In this document: in pieces, positions 1 to 8,874 of the stretch
How positions within the stretch are numbered: position 1 is the first letter of the stretch
How the letters are laid out: each line of letters starts with the position of its first letter
Assembly (NCBI RefSeq): GCF_024723255.1
Contig: NZ_JANIAC010000003.1
Span: forward strand, 496,001 to 560,000
Source: Aestuariibaculum sp. M13
GTDB taxonomy: Bacteria; Bacteroidota; Bacteroidia; Flavobacteriales; Flavobacteriaceae
Reading direction: 5' to 3'
DNA length: 64,000 nucleotides
The notes under the pieces: model-generated
Seen by the model: the letters and a program-made list of their open reading frames with translations, nothing else
What the model was told of the DNA's origin: nothing
Databases searched by the model: none
Program-made: the position numbers and the translations under genes

Positions 1-1010
1 AAGCCTGGACATTCTCTATGTTATATAATAAGGTTGAGAAAAATCCCAAATGGCTTGAGATAGCAAAAAACGGAATTGATTTTTTACGAAAGTATGGAAG
101 TGATAAAGAGGGGAACTTTTATTTTTCAGTAACTCAGAAAGGAGAGCCATTAGTACAGCCATATAATATTTTTTCAGATTGTTTTGCAGCTATGGCTTTT
201 AGTCAGTATGCTATTGCAACAAATGATGAAGAAATAAAAGAACTTGCCAAAACCACTTATTTCAATATTTTACAACGCATCGATAATCCAAAAGGGAATT
301 ACGAAAAGAACACTTTGACGAGACCTTTAGTTGGTTTTTCCTTACCTATGATTCTATCAAATTTAGTTTTAGAACTTGAGGGTGTTTTATCTTCAGAAGA
401 AGTTAATAAAACTATTGATTATAGTATTAATCAGGTGATGGAAATCTTTTTGGATAAGAAAACTGGTTTAATTTTTGAAAATGTGCTACCCGATGGAAGC
501 CACGATGATAGTTTTAATGGACGATTATTAAATCCAGGACACGGGATAGAGGCTATGTGGTTTATGATTGATATTGGGGTTAGAAAACGAGATTCTGAAT
601 TAATAAACAAAGCAACTGATACTATTTTGAAGATTTTGGAACATAGTTGGGATGAAGAGTATGGTGGTATTTTTTACTTCATGGATGCAAAAGGGTATCC
701 TTTACAGCAATTAGAATGGGATCAAAAACTATGGTGGGTTCATTTAGAAACCCTAGTGGCTTTAGCTAAAGCCTACGAGCATACTCAGAAAGATGAGGTT
801 TTTAATTGGTACCAAAAAGTACATAACTATTCTTGGAGCCACTTTTCAGATCCTGAAAAAGGAGAGTGGTTTGGATATTTAAACAGACAAGGAGAAGTAT
901 TATTAAATTTAAAGGGCGGAAAATGGAAAGGATGTTTTCATGTGCCTCGAGCTATGTTTCAGTGCTGGAAATCTTTCGAAAAGATAGAAGCCAATAATTT
1001 TAAAAAATAA
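1..1010 (+). CDS. N-acylglucosamine 2-epimerase (AGE) family, 5' end missing
   Basis: Cytosolic sugar 2-epimerase, most likely converting N-acetylmannosamine to N-acetylglucosamine after sialic acid cleavage. The reading frame is open to the left edge, and the residues before the first ATG (position 18) read AWTFS, matching the conserved block that precedes the ML-YN motif of this family. The true start therefore lies outside the window and about 60-70 N-terminal residues are missing. Visible family features are the [10 protein letters not shown] block and the C-terminal WWVHLETL block with its histidine, which belong to the (alpha/alpha)6 barrel active site. There is no signal peptide in the part seen. 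It sits 5 bp before a sialidase gene, and the operon context supports the GlcNAc/ManNAc role over the related cellobiose 2-epimerase; that choice is inference. Confidence 0.88.
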   Translation, partial: AWTFSMLYNKVEKNPKWLEIAKNGIDFLRKYGSDKEGNFYFSVTQKGEPLVQPYNIFSDCFAAMAFSQYAIATNDEEIKELAKTTYFNILQRIDNPKGNYEKNTLTRPLVGFSLPMILSNLVLELEGVLSSEEVNKTIDYSINQVMEIFLDKKTGLIFENVLPDGSHDDSFNGRLLNPGHGIEAMWFMIDIGVRKRDSELINKATDTILKILEHSWDEEYGGIFYFMDAKGYPLQQLEWDQKLWWVHLETLVALAKAYEHTQKDEVFNWYQKVHNYSWSHFSDPEKGEWFGYLNRQGEVLLNLKGGKWKGCFHVPRAMFQCWKSFEKIEANNFKK

Positions 1011-1015
1011 ATTAA

Positions 1016-2143
1016 ATGATTAATAAAAGTATTTTAATACTAGGTTTAGTATTGTTAAGTTCCTGTGGAACGAAAGTAAAGGAAGTTAGTACTTCTTTAG
1101 GAAACCAGGTACCGGAATTTGTTACCTTATTTGAGAAAGGAATGGAGGAAGGTGTATTATGTTACAGGATACCTTCAATTGTAACAGCTCCTAATGGAGA
1201 TTTAATTGCTGCAATAGATCAAAGAGTGCCGTCATGCGGAGATTTAAAATGGAGCAGAGATATAAATATTATAATAAGAAGAAGTCCCGATAATGGGAAA
1301 ACCTGGTCAAATATTCAAACCGTTGTAGATTTTCCAGACGGGTACTCTGCATCAGATCCCTCAATGATAGTTGATAAAGAAACTGGCGATATATTTATGT
1401 TTTACAATTACATGGATTTGGAAACCGAAAAGGATGTCTATTATATGCATGTGGTAAAAAGTTCCGATAATGGTAAAACCTGGTCTAAACCGGAAGATAT
1501 AACATCTCAGATCGCGAAACCTGAATGGCATAACGATTTTAAATTTATCACTTCTGGAAGAGGTATTCAAACCAGTTCGGGTAAATTGCTGCATACCATG
1601 GTAAATTTAAACAAAGGATTGCATGTTTTTGGAAGTGACAATCATGGTAAAAGCTGGTACTTTATAGATACGCCTATTATGCCAGCGGATGAGTCTAAGA
1701 TTGTAGAATTAGTAGATGGCACTTTAATGATTAACGCAAGAGTTAATAAAACAGGAATGCGCTATGTTCATATCTCGAAAAATGAAGGACAAACCTGGGA
1801 AACCAAAACGGCTTCAAGTTTAATTGATCCGGGTTGTAATGCTAGTATCATTCGCTATACGTCTAAAAAGGATGGATTTGATAAAAACAGGTTACTTTTT
1901 TCAAATGCTAAATCAGAAAAGGATAGAATTAATTTAACTGTTAGGATTAGTTATGATGAAGGAAAAACCTGGAGCAAAGGAAAAACCATTTATGCAGGAT
2001 CATCAGCTTATTCCTCCTTAACAATATTAGAAAATGGAGATATAGGAGTCTTTTTTGAAAAGGATGATTATGTGAAAAACGATTTTGCCAGATTTACTTT
2101 AGAGTGGTTAACTGATGGTAAAGACGCCTTTACACATCCATAA
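1016..2143 (+). CDS. Exo-alpha-sialidase, GH33, lipoprotein
   Basis: Removes terminal sialic acid from glycans in the periplasm or at the cell surface. The N-terminus is a lipoprotein signal ending in LSSC (Cys17). The sialidase YRIP motif is present (Arg51 of the arginine triad), followed by the usual Asp-Gln-Arg and RRS elements near residues 68-90. Five Asp-boxes of the form S-x-D-x-G-x-T-W can be read (for example SPDNGKTW, SSDNGKTW, SYDEGKTW), the hallmark of the six-bladed sialidase propeller. The length of 375 residues suits a single catalytic domain with no lectin insert. It lies between the epimerase and a sialate O-acetylesterase, 5 and 9 bp away, so the genes are almost certainly co-transcribed. 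Confidence 0.93.
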   Translation: MINKSILILGLVLLSSCGTKVKEVSTSLGNQVPEFVTLFEKGMEEGVLCYRIPSIVTAPNGDLIAAIDQRVPSCGDLKWSRDINIIIRRSPDNGKTWSNIQTVVDFPDGYSASDPSMIVDKETGDIFMFYNYMDLETEKDVYYMHVVKSSDNGKTWSKPEDITSQIAKPEWHNDFKFITSGRGIQTSSGKLLHTMVNLNKGLHVFGSDNHGKSWYFIDTPIMPADESKIVELVDGTLMINARVNKTGMRYVHISKNEGQTWETKTASSLIDPGCNASIIRYTSKKDGFDKNRLLFSNAKSEKDRINLTVRISYDEGKTWSKGKTIYAGSSAYSSLTILENGDIGVFFEKDDYVKNDFARFTLEWLTDGKDAFTHP

Positions 2144-2152
2144 TCAAGGCCC

Positions 2153-4219
2153 ATGTTTTCAAAGTTTATTTGCTTAATACTCATTCTACAAACTTTCATT
2201 ATTCATTCCCAAAAAATAAAGGTTGCCTGTGTTGGAAATAGTGTAACTTATGGCTATAACATAGAAAATCGGGAAGAAAATTGTTATCCAAGTCAACTTC
2301 AAAATCTATTAGGACATCAATATGAAGTTGGCAATTTTGGGCATTCAGGAGCTACATTGCTTAAAAATGGACATAAACCTTATTGGGATAAAAAGGAATT
2401 TACCGAGTCAAAAGAATTTTTACCAAATATTGTTGTTATTCATTTAGGTTTAAACGATCAGGGAAATAACAATTGGCCAGACCATAAAGGTGAATTTATT
2501 GATGATTATCTGGATATGATTTCGACATATCAAAATCTGCCAACAAACCCGAAGGTGTTTATTTGTAGAATGTCTCCAACTTTTTCGGGTCATCATTGGT
2601 TTGAAGAAGGTATGCGTGAAAGTTTTAAAGAAATTCAATCCAAAATTGAAAATGTAGCCAAAATTGCAAATGTTTCATTAATAGATTTACACGAACCTTT
2701 ATACAGGTATCCTGAATACTTTCCAGATAATTTGCATCCCACAAAAGAAGGGGCAACAATATTGGCTCAGAAAGTTTATCAAGCTATTGCAAAAGATTAT
2801 GGAGGATTAAAGGTTTCTAATTTGTATGGTGAAAATATGGTTTTTCAACGAAATGAACCTGTTGTCGTCACGGGAGTTTCGAATCCAGACGACGAAATTA
2901 CTGTGGTTTTAAATACAACGAAATTAGTTACAAAACCAGATGAAAATGGAATTTGGAAAGCAATATTTCAAGCCATGGAAGCTGGAGGTCCTTACAGACT
3001 TAAAATCGAGTCGAAGTTATATGATAACATTGAAATTAGTAAGGTTTATATAGGTGAAGTTTGGTTGGCTTCAGGGCAATCAAATATGGATTTTCAGGTG
3101 AGTCAGATGCAATTTTCCGAAACTGTATTAAAAGATTCCATAAATCCGAATGTATTTGTGTTTTCAATGGATCCGAAGGTTTTAAAATCGACAGCGTTTA
3201 CCAGAGAAGAATTAGCATTATGCCGTGCTAACAACTATTTTGAATATTCAGGATGGACCAATTCAGATGGAGATATACTGAAAAAGTTTTCGGCAGTAGC
3301 CTATGCTTATGCCTGTAACTTACAAAAGAAACTAAATGTTCCCGTAGGGGTTGTTTGCAACGCGGTTGGAGGCTCGACGACTCAATCATGGATAAGCCGG
3401 AAAAGTATGGAACAAACTCATGAAACAATTAGTTTGTTAAATGATACATGGTTTAATCCTTTGGTAGATACTTGGGTTTCCGAACGGAAATCTCAAAATT
3501 TTCGAGGCGATAAATTTCTAAAAACCAGACATCCTTACGATGCAACGTTTTTATTCGATTCAGGTATTTTACCTCTGTCAAGCTATAATTTTAAAGGGGT
3601 TATTTGGTATCAGGGAGAATCAAATACCAATCATATAGCCTTACATTCCAGATTATTTAGAATGTTAGTAACCGATTGGCGCACCCATTTTAACAAGTCC
3701 GATTTGCCATTTTATTATGTTCAGTTAAGTAGTATAAATAGACCCAATTGGGGGGACTTTAGAGATGAACAGCGTAAGTTATTATCCATTCCTAATACAG
3801 GAATGGTAGTTTCATTGGATGTAGGTGATAAAACCGATGTGCACCCTAAAAAAAAATGGGTTGTAGGGACCCGTTTAGCAAACGTAGCTTTGGCTAAAAC
3901 ATATAAAAAGAGCATTAGTTTTTCAGGACCTTTGTTTGATTATGTAAATGTTTTAGATGATAAACTAAAGGTTGCTTTTAAATATTCGTCTGTCCTAAAA
4001 ACTATCGATGGATTTCCGGTGAAAGATTTAGAAATAGCAGGCGAAGATAAATTATTTGTAAAAGCTCAATCTAAAATAGAGAAGAATTTATTAATCCTTT
4101 GGAGTACAGAGATTAAAGACCCAAGATATGTAAGATATGGCTATACTTCTTTTTCAGAAGGAAATTTAACTAACGCTTCCGGATTACCAACATCAACATT
4201 TTCAAATATTACAAACTAA
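2153..4219 (+). CDS. Double-domain sialate O-acetylesterase (SGNH + SASA)
   Basis: Predicted to remove O-acetyl groups from sialic acid so that the sialidase and lyase can act. After a signal peptide (residues 1-19) comes an SGNH/GDSL domain with block I GNSVTYG (Ser30), a block-III-like GLNDQG and a C-terminal DNLHPT catalytic dyad motif near residue 195. A linker domain follows, then a second hydrolase of the SASA/9-O-acetylesterase family: LASGQSNM (Ser310), NAVGGS and WYQGESN. The two unrelated esterase active sites in one chain recall the EstA/NanS-like enzymes that clean 9-O- and 4-O-acetylated sialic acids in gut Bacteroidota. It is 9 bp from the sialidase and 4 bp from the GH27 gene. 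Exact positional specificity cannot be read from sequence. Confidence 0.9.
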   Translation: MFSKFICLILILQTFIIHSQKIKVACVGNSVTYGYNIENREENCYPSQLQNLLGHQYEVGNFGHSGATLLKNGHKPYWDKKEFTESKEFLPNIVVIHLGLNDQGNNNWPDHKGEFIDDYLDMISTYQNLPTNPKVFICRMSPTFSGHHWFEEGMRESFKEIQSKIENVAKIANVSLIDLHEPLYRYPEYFPDNLHPTKEGATILAQKVYQAIAKDYGGLKVSNLYGENMVFQRNEPVVVTGVSNPDDEITVVLNTTKLVTKPDENGIWKAIFQAMEAGGPYRLKIESKLYDNIEISKVYIGEVWLASGQSNMDFQVSQMQFSETVLKDSINPNVFVFSMDPKVLKSTAFTREELALCRANNYFEYSGWTNSDGDILKKFSAVAYAYACNLQKKLNVPVGVVCNAVGGSTTQSWISRKSMEQTHETISLLNDTWFNPLVDTWVSERKSQNFRGDKFLKTRHPYDATFLFDSGILPLSSYNFKGVIWYQGESNTNHIALHSRLFRMLVTDWRTHFNKSDLPFYYVQLSSINRPNWGDFRDEQRKLLSIPNTGMVVSLDVGDKTDVHPKKKWVVGTRLANVALAKTYKKSISFSGPLFDYVNVLDDKLKVAFKYSSVLKTIDGFPVKDLEIAGEDKLFVKAQSKIEKNLLILWSTEIKDPRYVRYGYTSFSEGNLTNASGLPTSTFSNITN

Positions 4220-4223
4220 ACAT

Positions 4224-5408
4224 ATGAAAGCTTTTTACACTTTTTTTACGATTTTATTTTTATCGATTCTGGCAAATGCTCAAAAATTTCAAAATCTAGC
4301 TTTAACACCACCTATGGGATGGAACTCCTGGAATCGTTTTGAATGCGATGGTGTCAATGAAACAGTAATAAAAGAAATGGCAGATGCTATGGTTCTTAAT
4401 GGTTTAAAAGATGTGGGTTATCAATATATTGTTATTGATGACTGCTGGCAGGTGGGCCGAGATAATAATGGATACATTATAGTTGATAAGGAAAAATTCC
4501 CCTCAGGAATGAAAGCTTTGGCAGATTATATTCATTCAAAAGGATTAAAATTCGGCATTTATTCAGATGCAGGAACTGCTACTTGTGCTGGTCGTCCGGG
4601 AAGTAAAGGTTTTGAAGTTAAAGATGCAGAAACATATGCTAAATGGGGTGTTGACTATTTAAAATACGACTGGTGTAATACCCAAGGGCAAGATGCAAAA
4701 CAATACTATACTATTATGCGAGATGCACTTTTTAAAGCAGGAAGGCCAATTGTTTTTAGCATGTGCGAATGGGGTGAAAACAAACCTTGGGAATGGGCTG
4801 AGGATGTTTCGCACCTTTACAGAACGACCTATGATATTGATATGAAAGGTCGATTTGATGGGGATATTTGGGGAAACCAATTGGGGTGGACAAAAATTCT
4901 TGATAAGCAAGTGGGACTTGAAAAATACGCTGGTCCAGGTCACTGGAATGACCCTGATATGCTGGCTGTTGGAAATTCGAATATGACCACGAATGAGGCT
5001 AGAGCTCATTTTACAATGTGGTGCATGTTGGCAGCGCCTTTAATGGCTGGCAATGATTTGAGATCCATGTCGGTAAACGATAAAAATATTTTAACAAATA
5101 AAGCTTTAATTTCTATAAATCAGGATAAATTAGGGAAACAAGGTTTTAAAATTGAAGATTTTGGAAATTTTGAAATCTGGCAAAAAGAACTTTCCAAAGG
5201 AGACATTGCCATATGCCTTTTTAACAGAGAGTTTAATCGTAAAAGATATAACATTGACTGGGAAAGTATACCAATCAAAAACTTCATAGGAAAATATAGT
5301 GTAATAGATTTATGGAATAATCAAAATATAGGTACTACAGAATCAAAATTTACAATTGAAATTCCTTCTCGCGACGTGGTGGTTTATAGGTTAAAAAAAG
5401 TACTATAA
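4224..5408 (+). CDS. Alpha-galactosidase-type GH27
   Basis: Periplasmic exo-glycosidase expected to release terminal alpha-galactose. A cleavable signal peptide ends at NAQ (residues 1-20). GH27 hallmarks follow: PPMGWNSWN (29-37), the IDDCW motif (71-75), GIYSDAG and the nucleophile block KYDWC (Asp149). A Glu sits in the CEW motif (Glu182), the position that favours alpha-galactose over alpha-GalNAc in characterised GH27 enzymes. The candidate acid/base is Asp204, but the local context (YRTTYDI) differs from the more usual WRIS-DI seen in the second GH27 of this window. It is embedded in the sialic acid operon, so it may remove blood-group-like or glycolipid alpha-Gal caps; this is inference. 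Confidence 0.9.
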   Translation: MKAFYTFFTILFLSILANAQKFQNLALTPPMGWNSWNRFECDGVNETVIKEMADAMVLNGLKDVGYQYIVIDDCWQVGRDNNGYIIVDKEKFPSGMKALADYIHSKGLKFGIYSDAGTATCAGRPGSKGFEVKDAETYAKWGVDYLKYDWCNTQGQDAKQYYTIMRDALFKAGRPIVFSMCEWGENKPWEWAEDVSHLYRTTYDIDMKGRFDGDIWGNQLGWTKILDKQVGLEKYAGPGHWNDPDMLAVGNSNMTTNEARAHFTMWCMLAAPLMAGNDLRSMSVNDKNILTNKALISINQDKLGKQGFKIEDFGNFEIWQKELSKGDIAICLFNREFNRKRYNIDWESIPIKNFIGKYSVIDLWNNQNIGTTESKFTIEIPSRDVVVYRLKKVL

Positions 5409-5460
5409 ATGCTATAAAAATAGCAAGAATAAAAGATTTAAATAAAAGTAATTTATTAAA

Positions 5461-8073
5461 ATGAAATTTACAATTTGTAAAACAAAATTAGTGCCTGTAT
5501 TATTCATGTGTCTAATTTCACATGTTTTCGCTCAAGATTTTAGCAATACATTCGAATCTCTAATTTCTACCGAGACATTAAAAAATGTCCCTAGAAAATT
5601 AATTCCTTACCCAAAAGAAGTTACTTGGAACACTGGGCATTTAAGTTTTAACAACCTTAAAATTGAAAGTGATATTGATTTAGACCAAATTTCAATAGAA
5701 ATTATAGAAAGTATTGTACATAATGATGCGTTTGTAACCGATGCTTCAGTAGCTGTTTTTAAGTTGGTAAAAAATCAGAGAATCAATTCTGAAGGCTATA
5801 CTTTAAAGGTTTCAGAAAATGAAATAGAAATACAGTTCAAAGATGAATCAGGACGATTTTATGCCTTGCAGACATTAGCTCAACTTGCAATAGTAAAGCA
5901 AGGGAAGATTCAAATTCCTTTTTGCGAAATTGTAGATGAACCAAAACATTCAGTGCGCGGTTTTTTATTGGATGTGGGCCGTAATTTTATAAGCTTAGAT
6001 ATTTTGAAAGAACAGCTAGATATTATGGCTAAATATAAGTTAAATGTTTTTCAGTGGCATTTAACCGATAGACCTGCATGGCGTATAGAAAGTAAAGCTT
6101 ATCCGAAACTTAATCTGGCAGAAAACCACAGACCAACAAGAGATCCCGGAAAATATTATACCTATGATGAAATTCGCGAATTAATAGCTTATGCCAAAGA
6201 AAGGCACATAACAATTATCCCAGAAATAGATATGCCAGGCCATAGCGATTCTTTTGTGACATCTATGGGTTTTAAAATGGAATCGAAGCAAGGAATGGAT
6301 GCTTTAGAAGTCATTCTTAATGAATTTTTTATGGAAATTCCTGAAGATTTATGTCCTACTATTCATTTAGGATCAGATGAAGTTCATATAGAAAATCCAG
6401 ATGAATTTATGACCAGAATGATTAGGGTATGCAAGGAAAATAATAGAGAGGTTATCGTTTGGAACCCAGGTTTAAAAATAGAGGAAGATGTTATTAGGCA
6501 AACCTGGCAACCTAAGAATTTAGAAGCCAAAGGCTATAAAGAAATTGACTCATGGAACAGCTATATAAACAACAGCGAGCCTATGACGTCTGTACCTAAG
6601 ATTTTATTCAAACCAATCGGATATAAATCTAAAAACAATATTATTGGTGGAATTTTAAGTTTATGGCCCGATGTTAATTTAGAAAATGAAACCGATTTTA
6701 TAAGCCAGAACCCTCTATATCCTTGTTTGTTAACGTATGCCTGGACAACATGGACAGGCGATGTTACAAAAACTTCAGATAGATATCTTACCATGTTACC
6801 TGAACGAGGTACAGAAGCCTTTAAATATTTAGAGACTTTTGAATACTATTTATTGCATCATAAAAACCAATATTTAAAAAACAAACCCTTTCAGTATGTA
6901 AAACAAACTAATAGTGATTGGTTATTATCTGAGCCTTTATCAAAAGAAGATGCGTTTATAATAGAGGAGCAGGTTAGTTCAGGAAAATCGTTAAATACTG
7001 AAAACTGGAAACCAGCAACAGGAAATACCATAATTGTTAAAGATCGCTTTAAGCAAGGGGGATATTATCCCGAAGCAAATAATGGAAATACTGTTTTTGC
7101 GCAGAGACAAATTAAAGTAGATCATGATCAAACTATTAAAGTTTGGATAGGTTTTGAAACCCCTTTAAGAGCAAACAGGGTCTATTCTGGTATTCCAGAA
7201 CAAGGCAGATGGGATGCCAATGGAGGGACTATTTGGGTTAATGGAAAGGAACTTACGGCACCAAAATGGAAAAATCCGGGATGGAAACCGTCAAAGATAG
7301 AAGGCTGGGGATCGAAAGAAGATCAAGAAATCCCCTGGGCAAAGGAAGAATTGTATTGGACTCGCGAACCTGTTTCTATAAAGCTTCAAAGAGGCGTAAA
7401 TACAATTGTATTTAAAGTGCCAGGTAAAATAGATTATCAGAATTGGATGTTCACCTTTGCTCCATTGGAGCCAGTTAAATCTTATTCTAAACATTACTAT
7501 GAGCGGTTTGAATTGTTTAATAAGGAACCTGATACAGAGCATGAAATAATCTTTTTAGGAAACAGTATAACCGAAGGAGGCAATTGGAAAACTTTGTTTC
7601 CTAAATATAATGTTATTAATCGCGGTATTAGTGGCGATGTCACAGATGGTATTTTAAATAGAATTGATGAGGTTGCGGCATCTCAACCATCAAAAGTGTT
7701 TTTGCTTGCAGGAACTAATGACATGGCTCATGGTCGAAGTGTAGATTACGTTTTAAAGGGGATTCAGGATATTGTTGAGGCGATAAATGAAAAATCTAAA
7801 AACACGGAAATTTATATTCAAAGTATACTGCCAGTAAACCCTTATATTGGAGAGCGCTTTGCTGGTCATAAAGCTAATCATCAAAAGATAATGGAAGCCA
7901 ACAAGCTACTAGAAGATTTAGCAAAAACGTTAAATATTGAGTATATAGATCTTCATAAAGCTATGAGAAATAAAGAAAGGTACTTAAAAACAGAATATAC
8001 TCATGATGGTTTGCATTTAACCGAAAAAGGTTATGCCAGGTGGAAACAAGTCATTAAAAAATATGTAAAGTAA
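5461..8073 (+). CDS. GH20 beta-hexosaminidase fused to a C-terminal SGNH esterase
   Basis: A bifunctional secreted enzyme. A signal peptide (1-24) is followed by a GH20 N-terminal alpha/beta domain (about 40-165) and a GH20 barrel (about 165-480) with HLGSDEV, whose Asp306-Glu307 pair is the substrate-assisted catalytic pair. Residues about 510-680 form a beta-rich domain with many Trp and Gly, perhaps carbohydrate binding. The C-terminus (about 690-870) is an SGNH hydrolase: LGNSITEGG (Ser702), AGTNDM and a THDGLHLT Asp/His motif. The barrel is shorter and more divergent than the four other GH20 proteins here and lacks the common GGYYT loop. The combination suggests one chain that deacetylates and cleaves O-acetylated HexNAc. 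It is followed 5 bp later by a creatininase-family gene. Confidence 0.87.
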   Translation: MKFTICKTKLVPVLFMCLISHVFAQDFSNTFESLISTETLKNVPRKLIPYPKEVTWNTGHLSFNNLKIESDIDLDQISIEIIESIVHNDAFVTDASVAVFKLVKNQRINSEGYTLKVSENEIEIQFKDESGRFYALQTLAQLAIVKQGKIQIPFCEIVDEPKHSVRGFLLDVGRNFISLDILKEQLDIMAKYKLNVFQWHLTDRPAWRIESKAYPKLNLAENHRPTRDPGKYYTYDEIRELIAYAKERHITIIPEIDMPGHSDSFVTSMGFKMESKQGMDALEVILNEFFMEIPEDLCPTIHLGSDEVHIENPDEFMTRMIRVCKENNREVIVWNPGLKIEEDVIRQTWQPKNLEAKGYKEIDSWNSYINNSEPMTSVPKILFKPIGYKSKNNIIGGILSLWPDVNLENETDFISQNPLYPCLLTYAWTTWTGDVTKTSDRYLTMLPERGTEAFKYLETFEYYLLHHKNQYLKNKPFQYVKQTNSDWLLSEPLSKEDAFIIEEQVSSGKSLNTENWKPATGNTIIVKDRFKQGGYYPEANNGNTVFAQRQIKVDHDQTIKVWIGFETPLRANRVYSGIPEQGRWDANGGTIWVNGKELTAPKWKNPGWKPSKIEGWGSKEDQEIPWAKEELYWTREPVSIKLQRGVNTIVFKVPGKIDYQNWMFTFAPLEPVKSYSKHYYERFELFNKEPDTEHEIIFLGNSITEGGNWKTLFPKYNVINRGISGDVTDGILNRIDEVAASQPSKVFLLAGTNDMAHGRSVDYVLKGIQDIVEAINEKSKNTEIYIQSILPVNPYIGERFAGHKANHQKIMEANKLLEDLAKTLNIEYIDLHKAMRNKERYLKTEYTHDGLHLTEKGYARWKQVIKKYVK

Positions 8074-8078
8074 GGTTT

Positions 8079-8852
8079 ATGGAAAATAAAGCAAGACCAT
8101 ATGTTTTAGCAGAGACAAACTATATGGCAATTGAAAACGAAGATTATACGGTTGCTGTGTTGCCTTGGGGAGCAACGGAAGCACATAATTATCATTTACC
8201 TTATGGCACTGATAATATTTTATCTGAGGGTGTAGCTATTGAAGCTGCTCGATTAGCCTGGAATAAAAATGCAAAAGTGATTGTTTTACCAACTGTTCCC
8301 TTTGGTGTAAATACAGGCCAGTTCGATGTGCCTTTTTGCATAAATATGAATCCCAGTACCCAATTAAAAGTTATTCAGGATATTGTAAAGGTGCTAGATG
8401 TTAACAAGGTGAATAAATTGGTAATCGTAAATGGACATGGAGGAAATAATTTTAAACAAATTATTCGTGAGTTATCCATCCAATTTCCTGGGGTATTTGT
8501 TTGTGCCCTAAATTGGTGGCAGGCTGAAAATGGCTCTGATTATTTTAATGAACCTGGTGACCATGCAGGGGAACTTGAAACCTCAGTTGTAATGCATTTA
8601 ACACCGGAGTTGGTACTACCTATTCAGGAAGCAGGCAATGGCGAGGCAAAACAATTTAAAATAAAAGGATTAAAAGACGGTTGGGTAACGGCACAACGAA
8701 GATGGACATCAGTTACATGTGATACTGGTGTAGGAAATCCTAAGGAGTCAAACAAAGAAAAAGGAGAACGTTTCTTTGTAGCTACAACACAAGCAATAGC
8801 TTCGTTTTTTGTAGAACTCCATAATGCCGATTTAAATAATTTTTATGAATAA
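8079..8852 (+). CDS. Creatininase-family amidohydrolase
   Basis: Cytosolic metal-dependent hydrolase of the creatininase fold (Pfam creatininase/mycofactocin MftE superfamily). The metal-binding signature GATEAHNYHLPYGTD covers residues 31-45 (Glu34, His36/His39, Asp45). NGHGGN follows near residue 120 and HAGELETS near residue 165 supplies the later metal ligand. The length of 257 residues is typical. There is no signal peptide. Known members open cyclic amides or hydrolyse formamides; the substrate here is unknown. It lies within the sialic acid operon, so an amide or lactam of an amino sugar is a reasonable guess but no more. Its end overlaps the longest possible reading of the next gene. 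Confidence 0.85.
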   Translation: MENKARPYVLAETNYMAIENEDYTVAVLPWGATEAHNYHLPYGTDNILSEGVAIEAARLAWNKNAKVIVLPTVPFGVNTGQFDVPFCINMNPSTQLKVIQDIVKVLDVNKVNKLVIVNGHGGNNFKQIIRELSIQFPGVFVCALNWWQAENGSDYFNEPGDHAGELETSVVMHLTPELVLPIQEAGNGEAKQFKIKGLKDGWVTAQRRWTSVTCDTGVGNPKESNKEKGERFFVATTQAIASFFVELHNADLNNFYE

Positions 8853-8874
8853 ATTTGGAAAAACTAAATTAAAT

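Noticed and set aside
5409-5460. Hairpin GCTAT-AAAA-ATAGC between GH27 and GH20-SGNH
   Set aside because: Only five AT-rich pairs; expected by chance in this composition.
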